Assembly (NCBI RefSeq): GCF_001854765.1
Contig: NZ_LJJE01000022.1
Location: 62,001-126,000, forward strand
DNA from: Vibrio sonorensis
GTDB taxonomy: Bacteria; Pseudomonadota; Gammaproteobacteria; Enterobacterales; Vibrionaceae
Reading direction: 5' to 3'
DNA length: 64,000 bases
The stretch's first letter is position 1, and every line of letters starts with the position of its first letter. Made by a program: the position numbers and the translations under genes. Below the pieces are notes generated by a model, which was not told the origin of the DNA, did no database searches, and saw nothing but the letters and a program-made list of their open reading frames with translations. This document shows, one piece after another, positions 39,881 to 48,547 of this stretch.

Positions 39881-40549
39881 GTGAAATTTGCTTTGATTCC
39901 ACTTACGCTGTTAGCAGCAGGTATTTCATTGTCAGTACAGGCAGCTACGTTGGTTCCCGAACAAGGAATCTCCTTGTTGTTTGTCAATGGTCAAGAAACC
40001 GAGAGCAAAATCGAACCAATTGAACTCAAAGAAGGTGAAACTCAGCTAGTTTTGAGAATGGATAAGACGGTTGGTAAAGGTAACTCTAAAGAAGTCTTTA
40101 CGTCAAAACCCTACGTCCTTACGTTCAATGCGAGTGGCGATACTATTAAACTCAAGCACCCAAAGGCTAGAAGTATCCAAGAAGTTACGCGAAACTTTAA
40201 AAATAGTCAGCCGGAATGGAAATTGATTCAAGATGGTAAGGAAATCTCTTACCAACAAGAGTATATCAAAGGTGGGAATGGCCTATTTCCATACATGAAT
40301 ATGGATGAGCTGTTAAAAGAGCACAACCAGCAGCGTGGTATCTTCTTTAAAGGTGATGAACTACAAAAAGTTGAAGTGGTAGCGCCTGTTGTTGCATCTA
40401 CCTCAGCAGTAACGCAAGTTTCATCACAACAAGTAAAAGCACAGCCAGTGATTGCTTCAGACAATCTGGAACAACTAAAAGCTTGGTATATGAAAGCATC
40501 GAAAGAAGAGCGAAAAGCCTTCCGACGTTGGATGATAGACGCAGAATAA
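39881..40549 (+). CDS. DUF2057 (YccT) family periplasmic protein
   Basis: A 222-residue exported protein. The GTG start at 39881 follows GGAG (39870-39873). The signal peptide reads MKFALIPLTLLAAGISLSVQA. The conserved core includes ISLLFVNGQE near residue 30 and the repeated Glu/Lys pattern of the DUF2057/YccT family. The C-terminal 30 residues are charged (KASKEERKAFRRWMIDAE). The function is unknown to me. It stands alone between two terminators. Confidence 0.75.
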   Translation: MKFALIPLTLLAAGISLSVQAATLVPEQGISLLFVNGQETESKIEPIELKEGETQLVLRMDKTVGKGNSKEVFTSKPYVLTFNASGDTIKLKHPKARSIQEVTRNFKNSQPEWKLIQDGKEISYQQEYIKGGNGLFPYMNMDELLKEHNQQRGIFFKGDELQKVEVVAPVVASTSAVTQVSSQQVKAQPVIASDNLEQLKAWYMKASKEERKAFRRWMIDAE

Positions 40550-40556
40550 TCGAAGA

Positions 40557-40591
40557 AACCGGAGCTAGAACTGAACTGACTCCGGTTTTTT
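40557..40591. terminator. Terminator between the DUF2057 gene and bioA
   Basis: AACCGGAG pairs with CTCCGGTT across a 15-base loop, followed by a T-run on the plus strand. bioA converges from the other side. Confidence 0.7.
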
Positions 40592-40609
40592 CATTCTTGG
40601 GGTGTTAAA

Positions 40610-41926
40610 TCACGACTGAAAACAGTCAGACCTATCTAGAGTCAATCGAATAGCTTCAATCAACTTATCTAGAGAGTGAGTATCAATAATATACGGTGGC
40701 ATTATGTAGATGAGTTTGCCAAACGGTCGTATCCAAACTCCAGCGTCGACAAACGCCTTCTGAATGGTTTCCATATTGACCGGAGTCCTTGCTTCAACTA
40801 CTCCAATCGCGCCAAGCCATCGAACCTCTTTTACTCTTTCATACTTAGTGAGTGAAGGCAGTGTCTTTGCAAAGTAACTTTCGATATTACGCACTTGCTG
40901 AATCCACTCTCCGGTTGCAAGTAGATCTAAGCTGGCATTAGCGATAGAGCAAGCCAACGGGTTTCCCATAAATGTGGGACCATGCATAAAGCAGCCTGCT
41001 TCACCTTCGCATACGGTGTTGGCTACGTGACTGGTCGTTAGAGTTGCCGCCAAGGTGACATAACCGCCAGTGATCGCTTTGCCAATGCACAAGATATCGG
41101 GCTCGATTTCTGCGTGCTCACAGGCGAACATCTTCCCCGTACGACCCAAGCCAGTCGCTATTTCATCGGCGATAAGTAATAGCCCGTACTGATCACAGAG
41201 CGCTCTTACCCCTTTAAGGTAGTTGGGGTGGTAAATACGCATACCACCAGCGCCTTGGACTATCGGTTCGAGGATAATTGCAGCAATATCAGTGTGGTGA
41301 GAAGCAACTTGGTGTTTGATATCATCTAGACAGCTTTCATCCCACTGTTGGTAAAACCCGATGCTTGGCGCTTGGCTAAAGACGTGTTGAGGTAAAAAAC
41401 CTTTATATAGGCTGTGCATGGAGTTGTCGGGGTCTGTTACAGACATGGCTGCGAATGTATCGCCATGGTAGCCATTTCGCAATGCTAGAAATTTAGAGCG
41501 TTTCTCACCTTTGCTATGCCAGTACTGCAAAGCCATCTTAAGTGACACTTCGACTGCTACAGACCCAGAATCAGATAAGAAGACGTGATTGAGGCTAGAT
41601 GGGGCGATGGACAATAACTTTTGACAAAGATCGACGGCTGGCTTGTGTGTGATGCCCCCAAACATAACGTGTGACATCTTATCGATCTGATTTTTAGCCG
41701 CTTGGTTAAGTGCAGGGTGATTGTAACCATGTATTGTTGACCACCAAGACGACATACCGTCCACCAGTTTGCGACCATCTTCCAAAACGATCTCGACACC
41801 TTGTGCACTCTCAACTGGATAACAGGTTAAGGGTGATACAGTCGAGGTGTATGGGTGCCAGATATGTTTGCGATCAAAGTCGAGATCAACGTTGGTATTA
41901 TTACTTATTGCGCAATTATTGCTCAT
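40610..41926 (-). CDS. bioA: Adenosylmethionine-8-amino-7-oxononanoate aminotransferase BioA
   Basis: BioA makes DAPA from KAPA using SAM as amino donor in biotin synthesis. The 438-residue PLP enzyme has HIWHPYTS near the N-terminus, GMSSWWSTIHGYNHP, LIADEIATGLGRTGKMFA and the PLP lysine in CIGKAITGGYV. I chose the ATG at 41926, which directly abuts the BirA operator. It is divergent from bioBFCD, as in enterobacteria. Confidence 0.96.
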   Translation of the reverse strand: MSNNCAISNNTNVDLDFDRKHIWHPYTSTVSPLTCYPVESAQGVEIVLEDGRKLVDGMSSWWSTIHGYNHPALNQAAKNQIDKMSHVMFGGITHKPAVDLCQKLLSIAPSSLNHVFLSDSGSVAVEVSLKMALQYWHSKGEKRSKFLALRNGYHGDTFAAMSVTDPDNSMHSLYKGFLPQHVFSQAPSIGFYQQWDESCLDDIKHQVASHHTDIAAIILEPIVQGAGGMRIYHPNYLKGVRALCDQYGLLLIADEIATGLGRTGKMFACEHAEIEPDILCIGKAITGGYVTLAATLTTSHVANTVCEGEAGCFMHGPTFMGNPLACSIANASLDLLATGEWIQQVRNIESYFAKTLPSLTKYERVKEVRWLGAIGVVEARTPVNMETIQKAFVDAGVWIRPFGKLIYIMPPYIIDTHSLDKLIEAIRLTLDRSDCFQS

Positions 41927-41959
41927 ATGTAAACCTTGGTATTTTATTTTTGTTGACAG
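41927..41959. promoter_or_regulatory. BirA operator between bioA and bioB
   Basis: ATGTAAACC, 15 bases, then TGTTGACAG. The E. coli operator is TTGTAAACC-N16-GGTTTACAA-like; the left half matches at 8 of 9 bases and the right at 6 of 9. It starts at the base after the bioA start codon and lies 61 bp before bioB, so one bound BirA-biotinyl-AMP dimer would block both divergent promoters. Confidence 0.75.
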
Positions 41960-42020
41960 CATAACCTAAGCCTATAGACTAGCCAAGCTATTAAAATAAG
42001 TTAGAAATAAAGGAATGCAT

Positions 42021-43073
42021 GTGGAAATCCGTCACGACTGGACCATCGCTGAAGTACGAGCGCTAATGGCAAAACCATTTATGGATCTTTTGTTTGAAGC
42101 CCAGCAGGTTCACCGCAAATTTCAACAGCACAATCACGTGCAGGTAAGTACTCTGTTATCAATAAAAACAGGTGCTTGCCCAGAGGATTGTAAGTACTGC
42201 CCACAAAGTGCTCGCTATACTACAGATATTGAAAAAGAACGCTTGATGGAAGTCGAACGCGTGCTCGATGCTGCACAAAAAGCCAAAAATGCGGGTTCGA
42301 CGCGTTTCTGTATGGGAGCAGCATGGAAGAACCCTAAAGAGCGCGATATGCCTCACCTGACGCAAATGATTAAGGGCGTTAAGGAAATGGGCTTAGAGAC
42401 CTGTATGACTTTGGGTATGTTGACGCCGGATCAAGCGCAAGAATTATCGAATGCTGGTTTAGATTATTACAATCACAACTTGGATACTTCGCCAGAATTC
42501 TACGGTAGCATCATCACTACACGTACCTATCAAGATCGCTTAGATACCTTGTCCCACGTACGTGATGCCGGCATGAAAATTTGCTCTGGCGGTATTATCG
42601 GTATGGGCGAAAGTGCCAATGACCGAGCGGGACTGCTAACCGAGCTAGCCAACTTGCCAACGCACCCAGAGAGTGTGCCGATCAATATGTTGGTTAAGGT
42701 CAAAGGCACGCCACTTGAAGAAGTTGACGACGTTGAGCCATTTGATTTTATTCGCCTTATTGCGATTGCGCGGATCATGATGCCAGCTTCAGCTGTACGA
42801 CTTTCGGCTGGGCGAGAGAATATGAACGAGCAGATGCAAACGCTTTGTTTTATGGCAGGAGCAAATTCCGTCTTTTATGGTTGTAAGCTTCTGACCACTC
42901 CAAACCCTTCAGAAGATAAAGACATGCAGCTCTTCAACAAGTTGGGCATCAACAGCCAAGAAGTGTCCCAAAAGCCAGATGAAATTGAAGAGAACGAACT
43001 TCTAGATAGAGTGGTAGAACGCGTTGCTGCTCGTCCAAGTAAAGATGACCTCTTCTACGATGCAAGCCTTTAA
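42021..43073 (+). CDS. bioB: Biotin synthase BioB
   Basis: A radical SAM enzyme that inserts sulfur into dethiobiotin. I chose the GTG at 42021 over the ATG at 42015: AAAGGA (42009-42014) then has a 6-base spacing, the protein is 350 residues, and the cluster cysteines fall at C53, C57 and C60 as in E. coli. The motif is [10 protein letters not shown], and [12 protein letters not shown] and the auxiliary-cluster Arg in [11 protein letters not shown] follow. It is first in bioBFCD. Confidence 0.96.
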   Translation: MEIRHDWTIAEVRALMAKPFMDLLFEAQQVHRKFQQHNHVQVSTLLSIKTGACPEDCKYCPQSARYTTDIEKERLMEVERVLDAAQKAKNAGSTRFCMGAAWKNPKERDMPHLTQMIKGVKEMGLETCMTLGMLTPDQAQELSNAGLDYYNHNLDTSPEFYGSIITTRTYQDRLDTLSHVRDAGMKICSGGIIGMGESANDRAGLLTELANLPTHPESVPINMLVKVKGTPLEEVDDVEPFDFIRLIAIARIMMPASAVRLSAGRENMNEQMQTLCFMAGANSVFYGCKLLTTPNPSEDKDMQLFNKLGINSQEVSQKPDEIEENELLDRVVERVAARPSKDDLFYDASL

Positions 43074-44205
43074 TAAGAGAATCGCTGAGCGATTAGCGGA
43101 AAGAGAGAACTCTTCGCTGTCTCGTACTATCAAAACGATAGAGCAGGGTAATAGTGTCAATTTAATCCACAATGGTAAAAAGTATATAAATTTTGCCAAC
43201 AATGATTATCTTGGCCTAGCTGGCGATGACGAGTTAAAAAAGGCTTGGCAGCAGGGTATAGAGTTATATGGATGTGGTAGTGGGGCCTCACCTCTTGTTA
43301 CTGGTTTTAGCAAAGCGCACCGAAATTTAGAACAAGCGCTTTGCAATTGGCTGGACTATCCGCGAGCGATCTTGTTTGGATCTGGTTTTTCAGCCAACCA
43401 GGCTCTGCTGGCGTGTTTGCTGGAAAAAGGAGACTTGCTACTTCAGGACAGGTTAAACCATGCATCACTCATGGAGGCTGGTATGCTATCTCCAGCTGAT
43501 ATGAGGCGATTCCGCCACAATGACGTTTCGCATTTAAGCCAACTGATAGACGCCAACCGCGATACGCTCGTGGTTACTGAAGGGGTGTTTAGCATGGATG
43601 GTGACCTCTCACCGCTGAAATCCATTTGCAATGAAATTTCTGATAAAGCTCTGCTTTGCGTTGACGATGCCCATGGTATCGGTGTCTTAGGGCGTGAAGG
43701 TAAAGGCAGTTGCCACTTTCACAACGTTAAACCACAGGTACAGATTATCACCTTTGGCAAGGCATTTGGCTTGTCGGGCGCAGCTATTCTATGTGATGAA
43801 ATGCTCGGAGACTATTTAACACAGTTTGCCCGTCATCACGTCTATTCCACTGCGATTCCTCCGTCTCAGGCTTATGCGCTTACTCACGCGGTCAACATGG
43901 TTCGCAGTCAAGACTGGCGCCGAGATGTTTTATCCGAGCTTCAAGAGCATTTTGATAAGTGCTTCGGGGACTTAGAAGGCTATGTTCAGACCCAAACGCC
44001 GATTAAACCATTTATTTTAGGTGAAAGTGACAGAGCTTTAGCCCTTTCCGAACGATTGCAAGAAGAAAAGATGTGGGTGACCGCCATTCGGCCACCAACG
44101 GTTCCCAATCAATCAGCAAGACTTAGGATCACTTTGACCGCTAATCACTCAAAAACGCACATTGACCGCCTAGCGAGTAGTGTGAAAAAAGCGTTGGGAG
44201 CATAA
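43060..44205 (+). CDS. bioF: 8-amino-7-oxononanoate synthase BioF
   Basis: A PLP enzyme joining pimeloyl-ACP and alanine to KAPA. The ATG at 43060 overlaps bioB by 14 bp and gives [15 protein letters not shown], 381 residues. Motifs include [35 protein letters not shown] and the PLP lysine in [13 protein letters not shown]. It lies 3 bp before bioC. Confidence 0.95.
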   Translation: MQAFNKRIAERLAERENSSLSRTIKTIEQGNSVNLIHNGKKYINFANNDYLGLAGDDELKKAWQQGIELYGCGSGASPLVTGFSKAHRNLEQALCNWLDYPRAILFGSGFSANQALLACLLEKGDLLLQDRLNHASLMEAGMLSPADMRRFRHNDVSHLSQLIDANRDTLVVTEGVFSMDGDLSPLKSICNEISDKALLCVDDAHGIGVLGREGKGSCHFHNVKPQVQIITFGKAFGLSGAAILCDEMLGDYLTQFARHHVYSTAIPPSQAYALTHAVNMVRSQDWRRDVLSELQEHFDKCFGDLEGYVQTQTPIKPFILGESDRALALSERLQEEKMWVTAIRPPTVPNQSARLRITLTANHSKTHIDRLASSVKKALGA

Positions 44206-44208
44206 GCA

Positions 44209-45009
44209 ATGGAACATGCAGTATACGATTCCATTAAAATTTGCGACAAGCAAAAAATAGCCGATTCATTTTCAAAAGCGGCGATGACCTACGACCAGCA
44301 CGCAGCATTTCAAAGAGATGTTGGAACACGACTGCTTAACTTACTACCTGCAAACCTAAAGGGTAAACAGGTATTAGATCTCGGTTGTGGAACGGGTTAT
44401 TTCTCTCAACTTCTGCGAGAGCGCGGAGCCATAGTGACTTGTTTAGACCTTTCCCCCATCATGTTAGAAGTGGCAAAATCTCGTTGTGGAGAAGTGGGGG
44501 TGAGTTACCAAGTCGGAGACGCAGAACAACTTCCTTTCGACAGCGATTCTTTTGATATGGTTTTTAGTAGCCTCGCTCTGCAATGGTGTGACGATTTGTC
44601 GGTGCCATTGAAGGAGATAAAGCGCGTTGTCAAACCTCAAGGCCGAGCAGGCTTTGCCACTTTGCTAGATGGTTCTCTTGCAGAATTGAAGCAGGCATGG
44701 GGCAAAATTGACACATATCAACACGTGAATGAGTTTGTCTCGTTCAATCAAGTAAAAGTTGCGTTAGCGCAATCCGGTTGCCATTCCCATCATCTAGACT
44801 TGCCCACCATGGTTGTTTGGTACCCCACGGCCATATCTTTAATGCGAGACTTAAAAGGTATTGGTGCAAATCACGTCAGTGAACGTTCGCCTAAACCTCT
44901 GTGTCGCAATAGTCTGAAAAAGATCGAACAAGAGTACCTGGGGTATGCAAATCAACAAGGTCTTTTACCTGCTACGTATCAGGTTTGTATGGGGGTTATT
45001 AATCTATGA
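44209..45009 (+). CDS. bioC: Malonyl-ACP O-methyltransferase BioC
   Basis: BioC methylates malonyl-ACP so that it can enter fatty acid synthesis and make the pimeloyl chain. The 266-residue protein has the SAM motif [12 protein letters not shown] and [11 protein letters not shown], typical of BioC. It overlaps bioD by 4 bp. No bioH is in the window. Confidence 0.94.
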   Translation: MEHAVYDSIKICDKQKIADSFSKAAMTYDQHAAFQRDVGTRLLNLLPANLKGKQVLDLGCGTGYFSQLLRERGAIVTCLDLSPIMLEVAKSRCGEVGVSYQVGDAEQLPFDSDSFDMVFSSLALQWCDDLSVPLKEIKRVVKPQGRAGFATLLDGSLAELKQAWGKIDTYQHVNEFVSFNQVKVALAQSGCHSHHLDLPTMVVWYPTAISLMRDLKGIGANHVSERSPKPLCRNSLKKIEQEYLGYANQQGLLPATYQVCMGVINL

Positions 45010-45686
45010 TTAACGCATTTTTTATTGCAGGTACGGATACCGATGTTGGTAAAACAGTCGCTTCAAAGGCAATTTTACACGCCTTAGCGAAAAAGGACTT
45101 AAAAACAGTCGGCTATAAGCCAGTCGCTGCGGGTTGTGAAAAAACAGAACAAGGATGGCGAAATTCAGATGCACTGCATTTGATAAAAGCTGCAACGGTA
45201 GAGCGAGCTTACGAGCAAGTAAATCCGTATGCTCTGGAGCTACCAGCTTCTCCACATATCGCCGCTGAATATCAGAATCAGACCATTGATTATGGCGTTC
45301 TGTCTAAAGAGCTGGAAAGTCATAAATCAGCTTGTGATATGGTGCTGGTTGAAGGTGCTGGTGGATGGAGAGTGCCAGTTTCTCACGAAGACTGTTTGTC
45401 GACTTGGGTAAAGCAAGAAAAGTTGCCCGTTGTTTTGGTCGTGGGAATCAAACTGGGTTGTCTGAGCCACGCTATGTTGACGATGGAAACCATTTTGGCT
45501 GATGGGATTGAAATTGTCGGCTGGATTGCCAATAGAATCAATCCAGGTACAGAGCACTACGCCGAAATTATTGAAATGTTGGAGAATAAGATCCCAGCGC
45601 CAAAGCTAGGTGAGATTCCATACGTTCCGAGTGTGAAGCGACAAGATCTGGCGAAATACATTAACGTAGAACCGCTGTTAAAGTAA
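45006..45686 (+). CDS. bioD: Dethiobiotin synthetase BioD
   Basis: BioD closes the ureido ring using CO2 and ATP. The 226-residue protein has the P-loop [15 protein letters not shown] at the start, [15 protein letters not shown], and [12 protein letters not shown]. It ends the bioBFCD operon and is followed by a strong terminator. Confidence 0.96.
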   Translation: MINAFFIAGTDTDVGKTVASKAILHALAKKDLKTVGYKPVAAGCEKTEQGWRNSDALHLIKAATVERAYEQVNPYALELPASPHIAAEYQNQTIDYGVLSKELESHKSACDMVLVEGAGGWRVPVSHEDCLSTWVKQEKLPVVLVVGIKLGCLSHAMLTMETILADGIEIVGWIANRINPGTEHYAEIIEMLENKIPAPKLGEIPYVPSVKRQDLAKYINVEPLLK

Positions 45687-45694
45687 TTTAAAGC

Positions 45695-45725
45695 AAAAAA
45701 AAGGGCTGTGAAAACAGCCCTTTTT
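45695..45725. terminator. Bidirectional terminator after bioD
   Basis: A-run, GGGCTGT-GAAA-ACAGCCC, T-run. It serves bioD and the converging small gene at 45740. Confidence 0.92.
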
Positions 45726-45739
45726 CGTTTTAGATGCTA

Positions 45740-45907
45740 TTACACGTCGCTAGAAAAGCCCATTAACGCCTGTTGAGTATCGACAACTTGTTTTTGAAGT
45801 TGCTGCTCAGACGCAATGCCGAGTTGCTGTTTTGCTTCTTCCTCGGTAATGCCTAGGTGACAACATAGTAAATCAATAGCCATTTGATAGTTGTTAGCTT
45901 CAGCCAT
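45740..45907 (-). CDS. Small protein of 55 residues, unknown function
   Basis: MAEANNYQMAIDLLCCHLGI at the start, then a region rich in Glu, Gln and Leu, ending QQALMGFSSDV. It is probably helical and soluble. I do not recognise the family. The ATG at 45907 (complement of CAT 45905-45907) opens a clean frame between the bioD terminator and htpX, and the composition looks protein-like, so I think it is real. Confidence 0.6.
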   Translation of the reverse strand: MAEANNYQMAIDLLCCHLGITEEEAKQQLGIASEQQLQKQVVDTQQALMGFSSDV

Positions 45908-46347
45908 GGATCGTGTCCTTATGTCTCATGGTTTTAATAATCTGATAGTGAGCCTAGCATTTTGATGAATAGCTGCAATTCGACTAAAGTCTAATCCAAA
46001 GTCAGTTAATCTTATACTTCTCTCGAATTGCTGGCGCTTCTGCTTCTAACTCACTCAATTTAATATAGAAGCTAACTGCGACTTTTGTGGAATTTTAAAT
46101 CGGGAAAACACCAATATTTTCCGTGCCTTTATCACAAATCTATCCGTTTGTTGAATGATAGATTTCTCAGTAGATATCAAAGTAAATAGATGGCGAACAA
46201 CAGAAAACAAATGTTTCAATTTACTGCTTAACCTTGTAATCAAAACACTTAGACTATATGTGTATATTGATGGCGTACTATAAGAAGTACGCTATACATT
46301 AAAATCTAACTATAAAAGAGTTTTGCTTGCACTATCGGAGAATCTAA
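45908..46347 (+). promoter_or_regulatory. htpX upstream region with an inverted repeat
   Basis: About 440 bases. GCGTACT and AGTACGC (46273-46292) form a perfect 7-bp inverted repeat 56-75 bp before htpX. No sure CpxR box. An open frame at 46055-46243 (minus) has no homology that I recognise, and I do not count it. Confidence 0.4.
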
Positions 46348-47214
46348 ATGAAGCGCGTAATGTTGTTTCTTGCTACAAACTTAGCCGTTGTACTGGTTTT
46401 AAGTGTTGTTCTTAACATCGTGTATGCCGTGACAGGTATGCAACCAGGAAGCCTGTCTGGCTTACTAGTGATGGCCGCCGTATTTGGATTTGGTGGCGCC
46501 TTTATCTCACTGTTGATGTCAAAGAAAATGGCACTGCGTTCTGTGGGGGGCATGGTCATTGAAAGCCCGCGTAACGAAACGGAGCACTGGTTGTTAGAAA
46601 CGGTTCGTCAGCAATCTCAGAAAGCAGGTATAGGTATGCCTACCGTTGCGATATACGACTCTGCAGATATCAATGCTTTCGCAACTGGCGCAAAACGCGA
46701 TGACTCTTTGGTTGCCGTTTCCAGCGGATTGCTGCACAGCATGACCCGCGACGAAGCTGAGGCCGTACTTGCTCACGAAGTAAGTCACATAGCGAATGGT
46801 GATATGGTTACCATGACTCTTATGCAAGGTGTGGTAAACACCTTTGTGATCTTCCTGTCTCGCTTTATTGCCAATATAGTCTCTTCGAGCAATAACAGTG
46901 ATGAAGGTGAAGGGAACAACATGTTTGTTTATTTTGCCGTATCGATTGCGTTAGAGCTTGTGTTTGGGTTCCTGGCGAGCTTTATTACAATGTGGTACAG
47001 CCGTCGTCGAGAGTTTTACGCAGACGCTGGTGCCGCTCAACTGGTTGGTAAACACAAAATGATTGCGGCGTTGGAAAGACTAAAAATGAGCCACGAATCT
47101 CAATTAGAAGGCTCAATGATGGCATTTGGTATCAATGGCAAACGTTCAATCACTGAGCTGCTAATGAGCCATCCACCGTTAGACAAACGCATTGCAGCAC
47201 TTCGAAACTCTTAA
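46348..47214 (+). CDS. htpX: Membrane zinc protease HtpX
   Basis: HtpX is an M48-family inner-membrane metalloprotease of membrane protein quality control. The 288-residue protein has two N-terminal membrane segments, the zinc motif HEVSH at H143, E144 and H147, two more hydrophobic segments and the third ligand in the [14 protein letters not shown] region. A terminator directly precedes the next operon's promoter. Confidence 0.96.
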   Translation: MKRVMLFLATNLAVVLVLSVVLNIVYAVTGMQPGSLSGLLVMAAVFGFGGAFISLLMSKKMALRSVGGMVIESPRNETEHWLLETVRQQSQKAGIGMPTVAIYDSADINAFATGAKRDDSLVAVSSGLLHSMTRDEAEAVLAHEVSHIANGDMVTMTLMQGVVNTFVIFLSRFIANIVSSSNNSDEGEGNNMFVYFAVSIALELVFGFLASFITMWYSRRREFYADAGAAQLVGKHKMIAALERLKMSHESQLEGSMMAFGINGKRSITELLMSHPPLDKRIAALRNS

Positions 47215-47234
47215 AAAACGTCATTAATTCTCTG

Positions 47235-47264
47235 AAAAGGCTTGGTTTTTACCAAGCCTTTTTT
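47235..47264 (+). terminator. Terminator after htpX
   Basis: AAAAGGCTTGGT-TTTT-ACCAAGCCTTTTTT. Its last T is also the first base of the TGATCC element of the next promoter. Confidence 0.92.
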
Positions 47265-47292
47265 GATCCATTCCCGTAGTAAACCCGTATCT
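47264..47292 (+). promoter_or_regulatory. ECF-type (ChrR-linked sigma E) promoter motif
   Basis: TGATCC at 47264-47269, 16 bases, then CGTATCT at 47286-47292. This resembles the promoters of the alphaproteobacterial RpoE-ChrR singlet-oxygen sigma factors (TGATCC and an A/T-rich -10 about 16-18 bases on). The downstream genes are of the kinds those sigma factors control (cyclopropane-synthase family, SDR, flavin protein, DUF1365), which supports the reading. No rpoE or chrR gene lies in the window. Confidence 0.55.
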
Positions 47293-47311
47293 ATAATCGT
47301 GAACTGAGAGT

Positions 47312-47373
47312 TTGGATAGTATGCAATTCGATTCTATCCTTATTGTAGTTGTACAAAAACCTATGTTGTACAA
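47312..47373 (+). promoter_or_regulatory. Sigma70-like promoter followed by two TTGTACAA operators
   Basis: TTGGAT (47312-47317), 17 bases, TATCCT (47335-47340). Just past its expected start site are two identical 8-bp palindromes TTGTACAA at 47349-47356 and 47366-47373, 17 bp centre to centre. Paired TGTACA elements are typical of LitR/CarH-type, B12-dependent light-responsive MerR repressors (as I recall, spaced by 12 bases in Pseudomonas putida; 11 here). The position just after the start site suits repression. The regulator gene is not in the window. Confidence 0.5.
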
Positions 47374-47393
47374 GTGATTATAGAGGGCAGAGT

Positions 47394-47813
47394 ATGGATG
47401 TCGCGCAGGTAGGGGAAGTCTATCAAAAGCTAGACAAGAACAACTTACATCGGTTGGACGCTGTCTATCACGACAAAGTTGTGTTTGAAGATGCCGCTCA
47501 TCGTTTGGAAGGCTGGTCAGCTCTTCAGGAGTATTTTTCAGCGCTGTATGAAAATGTACACAAATGTCAGTTTGTTATTCAAGAGCGTCAACAAGTGGGC
47601 GACTCTGGTTTTCTAACATGGACGATGGAGTTGGAACACCCGCGTTTACAAAAAGGGTCAACCATCTTCGTCAACGGAGTTTCGCACCTCAAGTTTAAAG
47701 ATGGAAAAGTAATCTATCATCGAGACTATTTTGATCTCGGAGAAATGCTGTACGAAAACCTTCCCGTGCTCGGAAAATTGATAAAAAGCATCAAACGGAG
47801 GTTAGGTCAATGA
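47394..47813 (+). CDS. NTF2-like (SnoaL-type) protein, first gene of the lipid operon
   Basis: A 139-residue soluble protein of the NTF2/SnoaL fold. It begins MDVAQVGEVYQKLDKNNLHR and includes VFEDAAHRLEG, WSALQEYFSALYENV, and a beta-rich C-terminal half with INVNG-like and YHRDYFDLGEMLYENLP. The ATG at 47394 follows GAGGG (47383-47387). It overlaps the SDR gene by 4 bp. The enzymatic role is unknown; homologues sit in singlet-oxygen or light-induced operons. Confidence 0.8.
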   Translation: MDVAQVGEVYQKLDKNNLHRLDAVYHDKVVFEDAAHRLEGWSALQEYFSALYENVHKCQFVIQERQQVGDSGFLTWTMELEHPRLQKGSTIFVNGVSHLKFKDGKVIYHRDYFDLGEMLYENLPVLGKLIKSIKRRLGQ

Positions 47814-48535
47814 AGTCCGTTTTCATCACCGGTGCCACTTCTGGGATAGGGCGTGCCCTTTGTGTGGATTATGCTGCCAATGGGAAGACGGTTTATGCGT
47901 GTGGGCGCAATCAGCAGGTGCTCAATGAACTCAAAGCAGAGTTCGACAACATTGTACCAGTGCGTTTTGATGTGACTGACAAAACGTCTGCAACATCGGC
48001 GTTAAGTTCTTTTGACCTTGTTCCCGACGTGTGGATTCTCAACGCCGGAGATTGTGAATACATCGAACAGGGCGTTGTTGACTCGCAGCTGGTTTCACGC
48101 GTATTCAACACCAATGTGATGGGAGTGGTAAACACGATAGAAGCATTTCAACATCACCTGCAAAACGGTCAGCGAATCGTTATTGTCGGCTCTATAGCGA
48201 GTGAGCTTGCTCTACCTAGAGCAGAAGCTTACGGCGCTTCCAAAGCCGCAGTGAGTTACTTTGCTCGCGCTCTCAAACAAGATTTAGCTCCAAAGGGAGT
48301 AGAGGTTTCTGTTGTTTATCCCGGCTTTGTTAAAACCCCTCTCACAGATAAAAACACTTTTGACATGCCTATGATGGTGTCGGTCGAACAAGCGTCTAAC
48401 GCGATTAGAAAAGGCATTGAACAAGGGAAAAGCTCAATATATTTCCCGAAAAGATTTACATCGATTTTGAGATTTATTGGGGCATTGCCATACAGCTGGC
48501 AATACGCGTTGACAAAAAAACTTTTAAAAAATTAG
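47810..48535 (+). CDS. Short-chain dehydrogenase/reductase
   Basis: A 241-residue SDR. It has the cofactor motif TGATSGIGRA near residue 7, NAG in LNAGDCEYI, the catalytic Ser in VGSIASELALP and the YxxxK in AYGASKAAV. The C-terminus is hydrophobic. It is the second gene of the eight-gene operon, overlaps the first by 4 bp and is 12 bp from the third. It probably acts on a lipid intermediate, but this is inference from neighbours. Confidence 0.88.
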   Translation: MKSVFITGATSGIGRALCVDYAANGKTVYACGRNQQVLNELKAEFDNIVPVRFDVTDKTSATSALSSFDLVPDVWILNAGDCEYIEQGVVDSQLVSRVFNTNVMGVVNTIEAFQHHLQNGQRIVIVGSIASELALPRAEAYGASKAAVSYFARALKQDLAPKGVEVSVVYPGFVKTPLTDKNTFDMPMMVSVEQASNAIRKGIEQGKSSIYFPKRFTSILRFIGALPYSWQYALTKKLLKN

Positions 48536-48547
48536 CGGAGAAAAGAA

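Noticed and set aside
46055..46243. A 62-codon minus-strand frame upstream of htpX
   Set aside because: Basic, low-complexity translation without a good ribosome-binding site or family resemblance.
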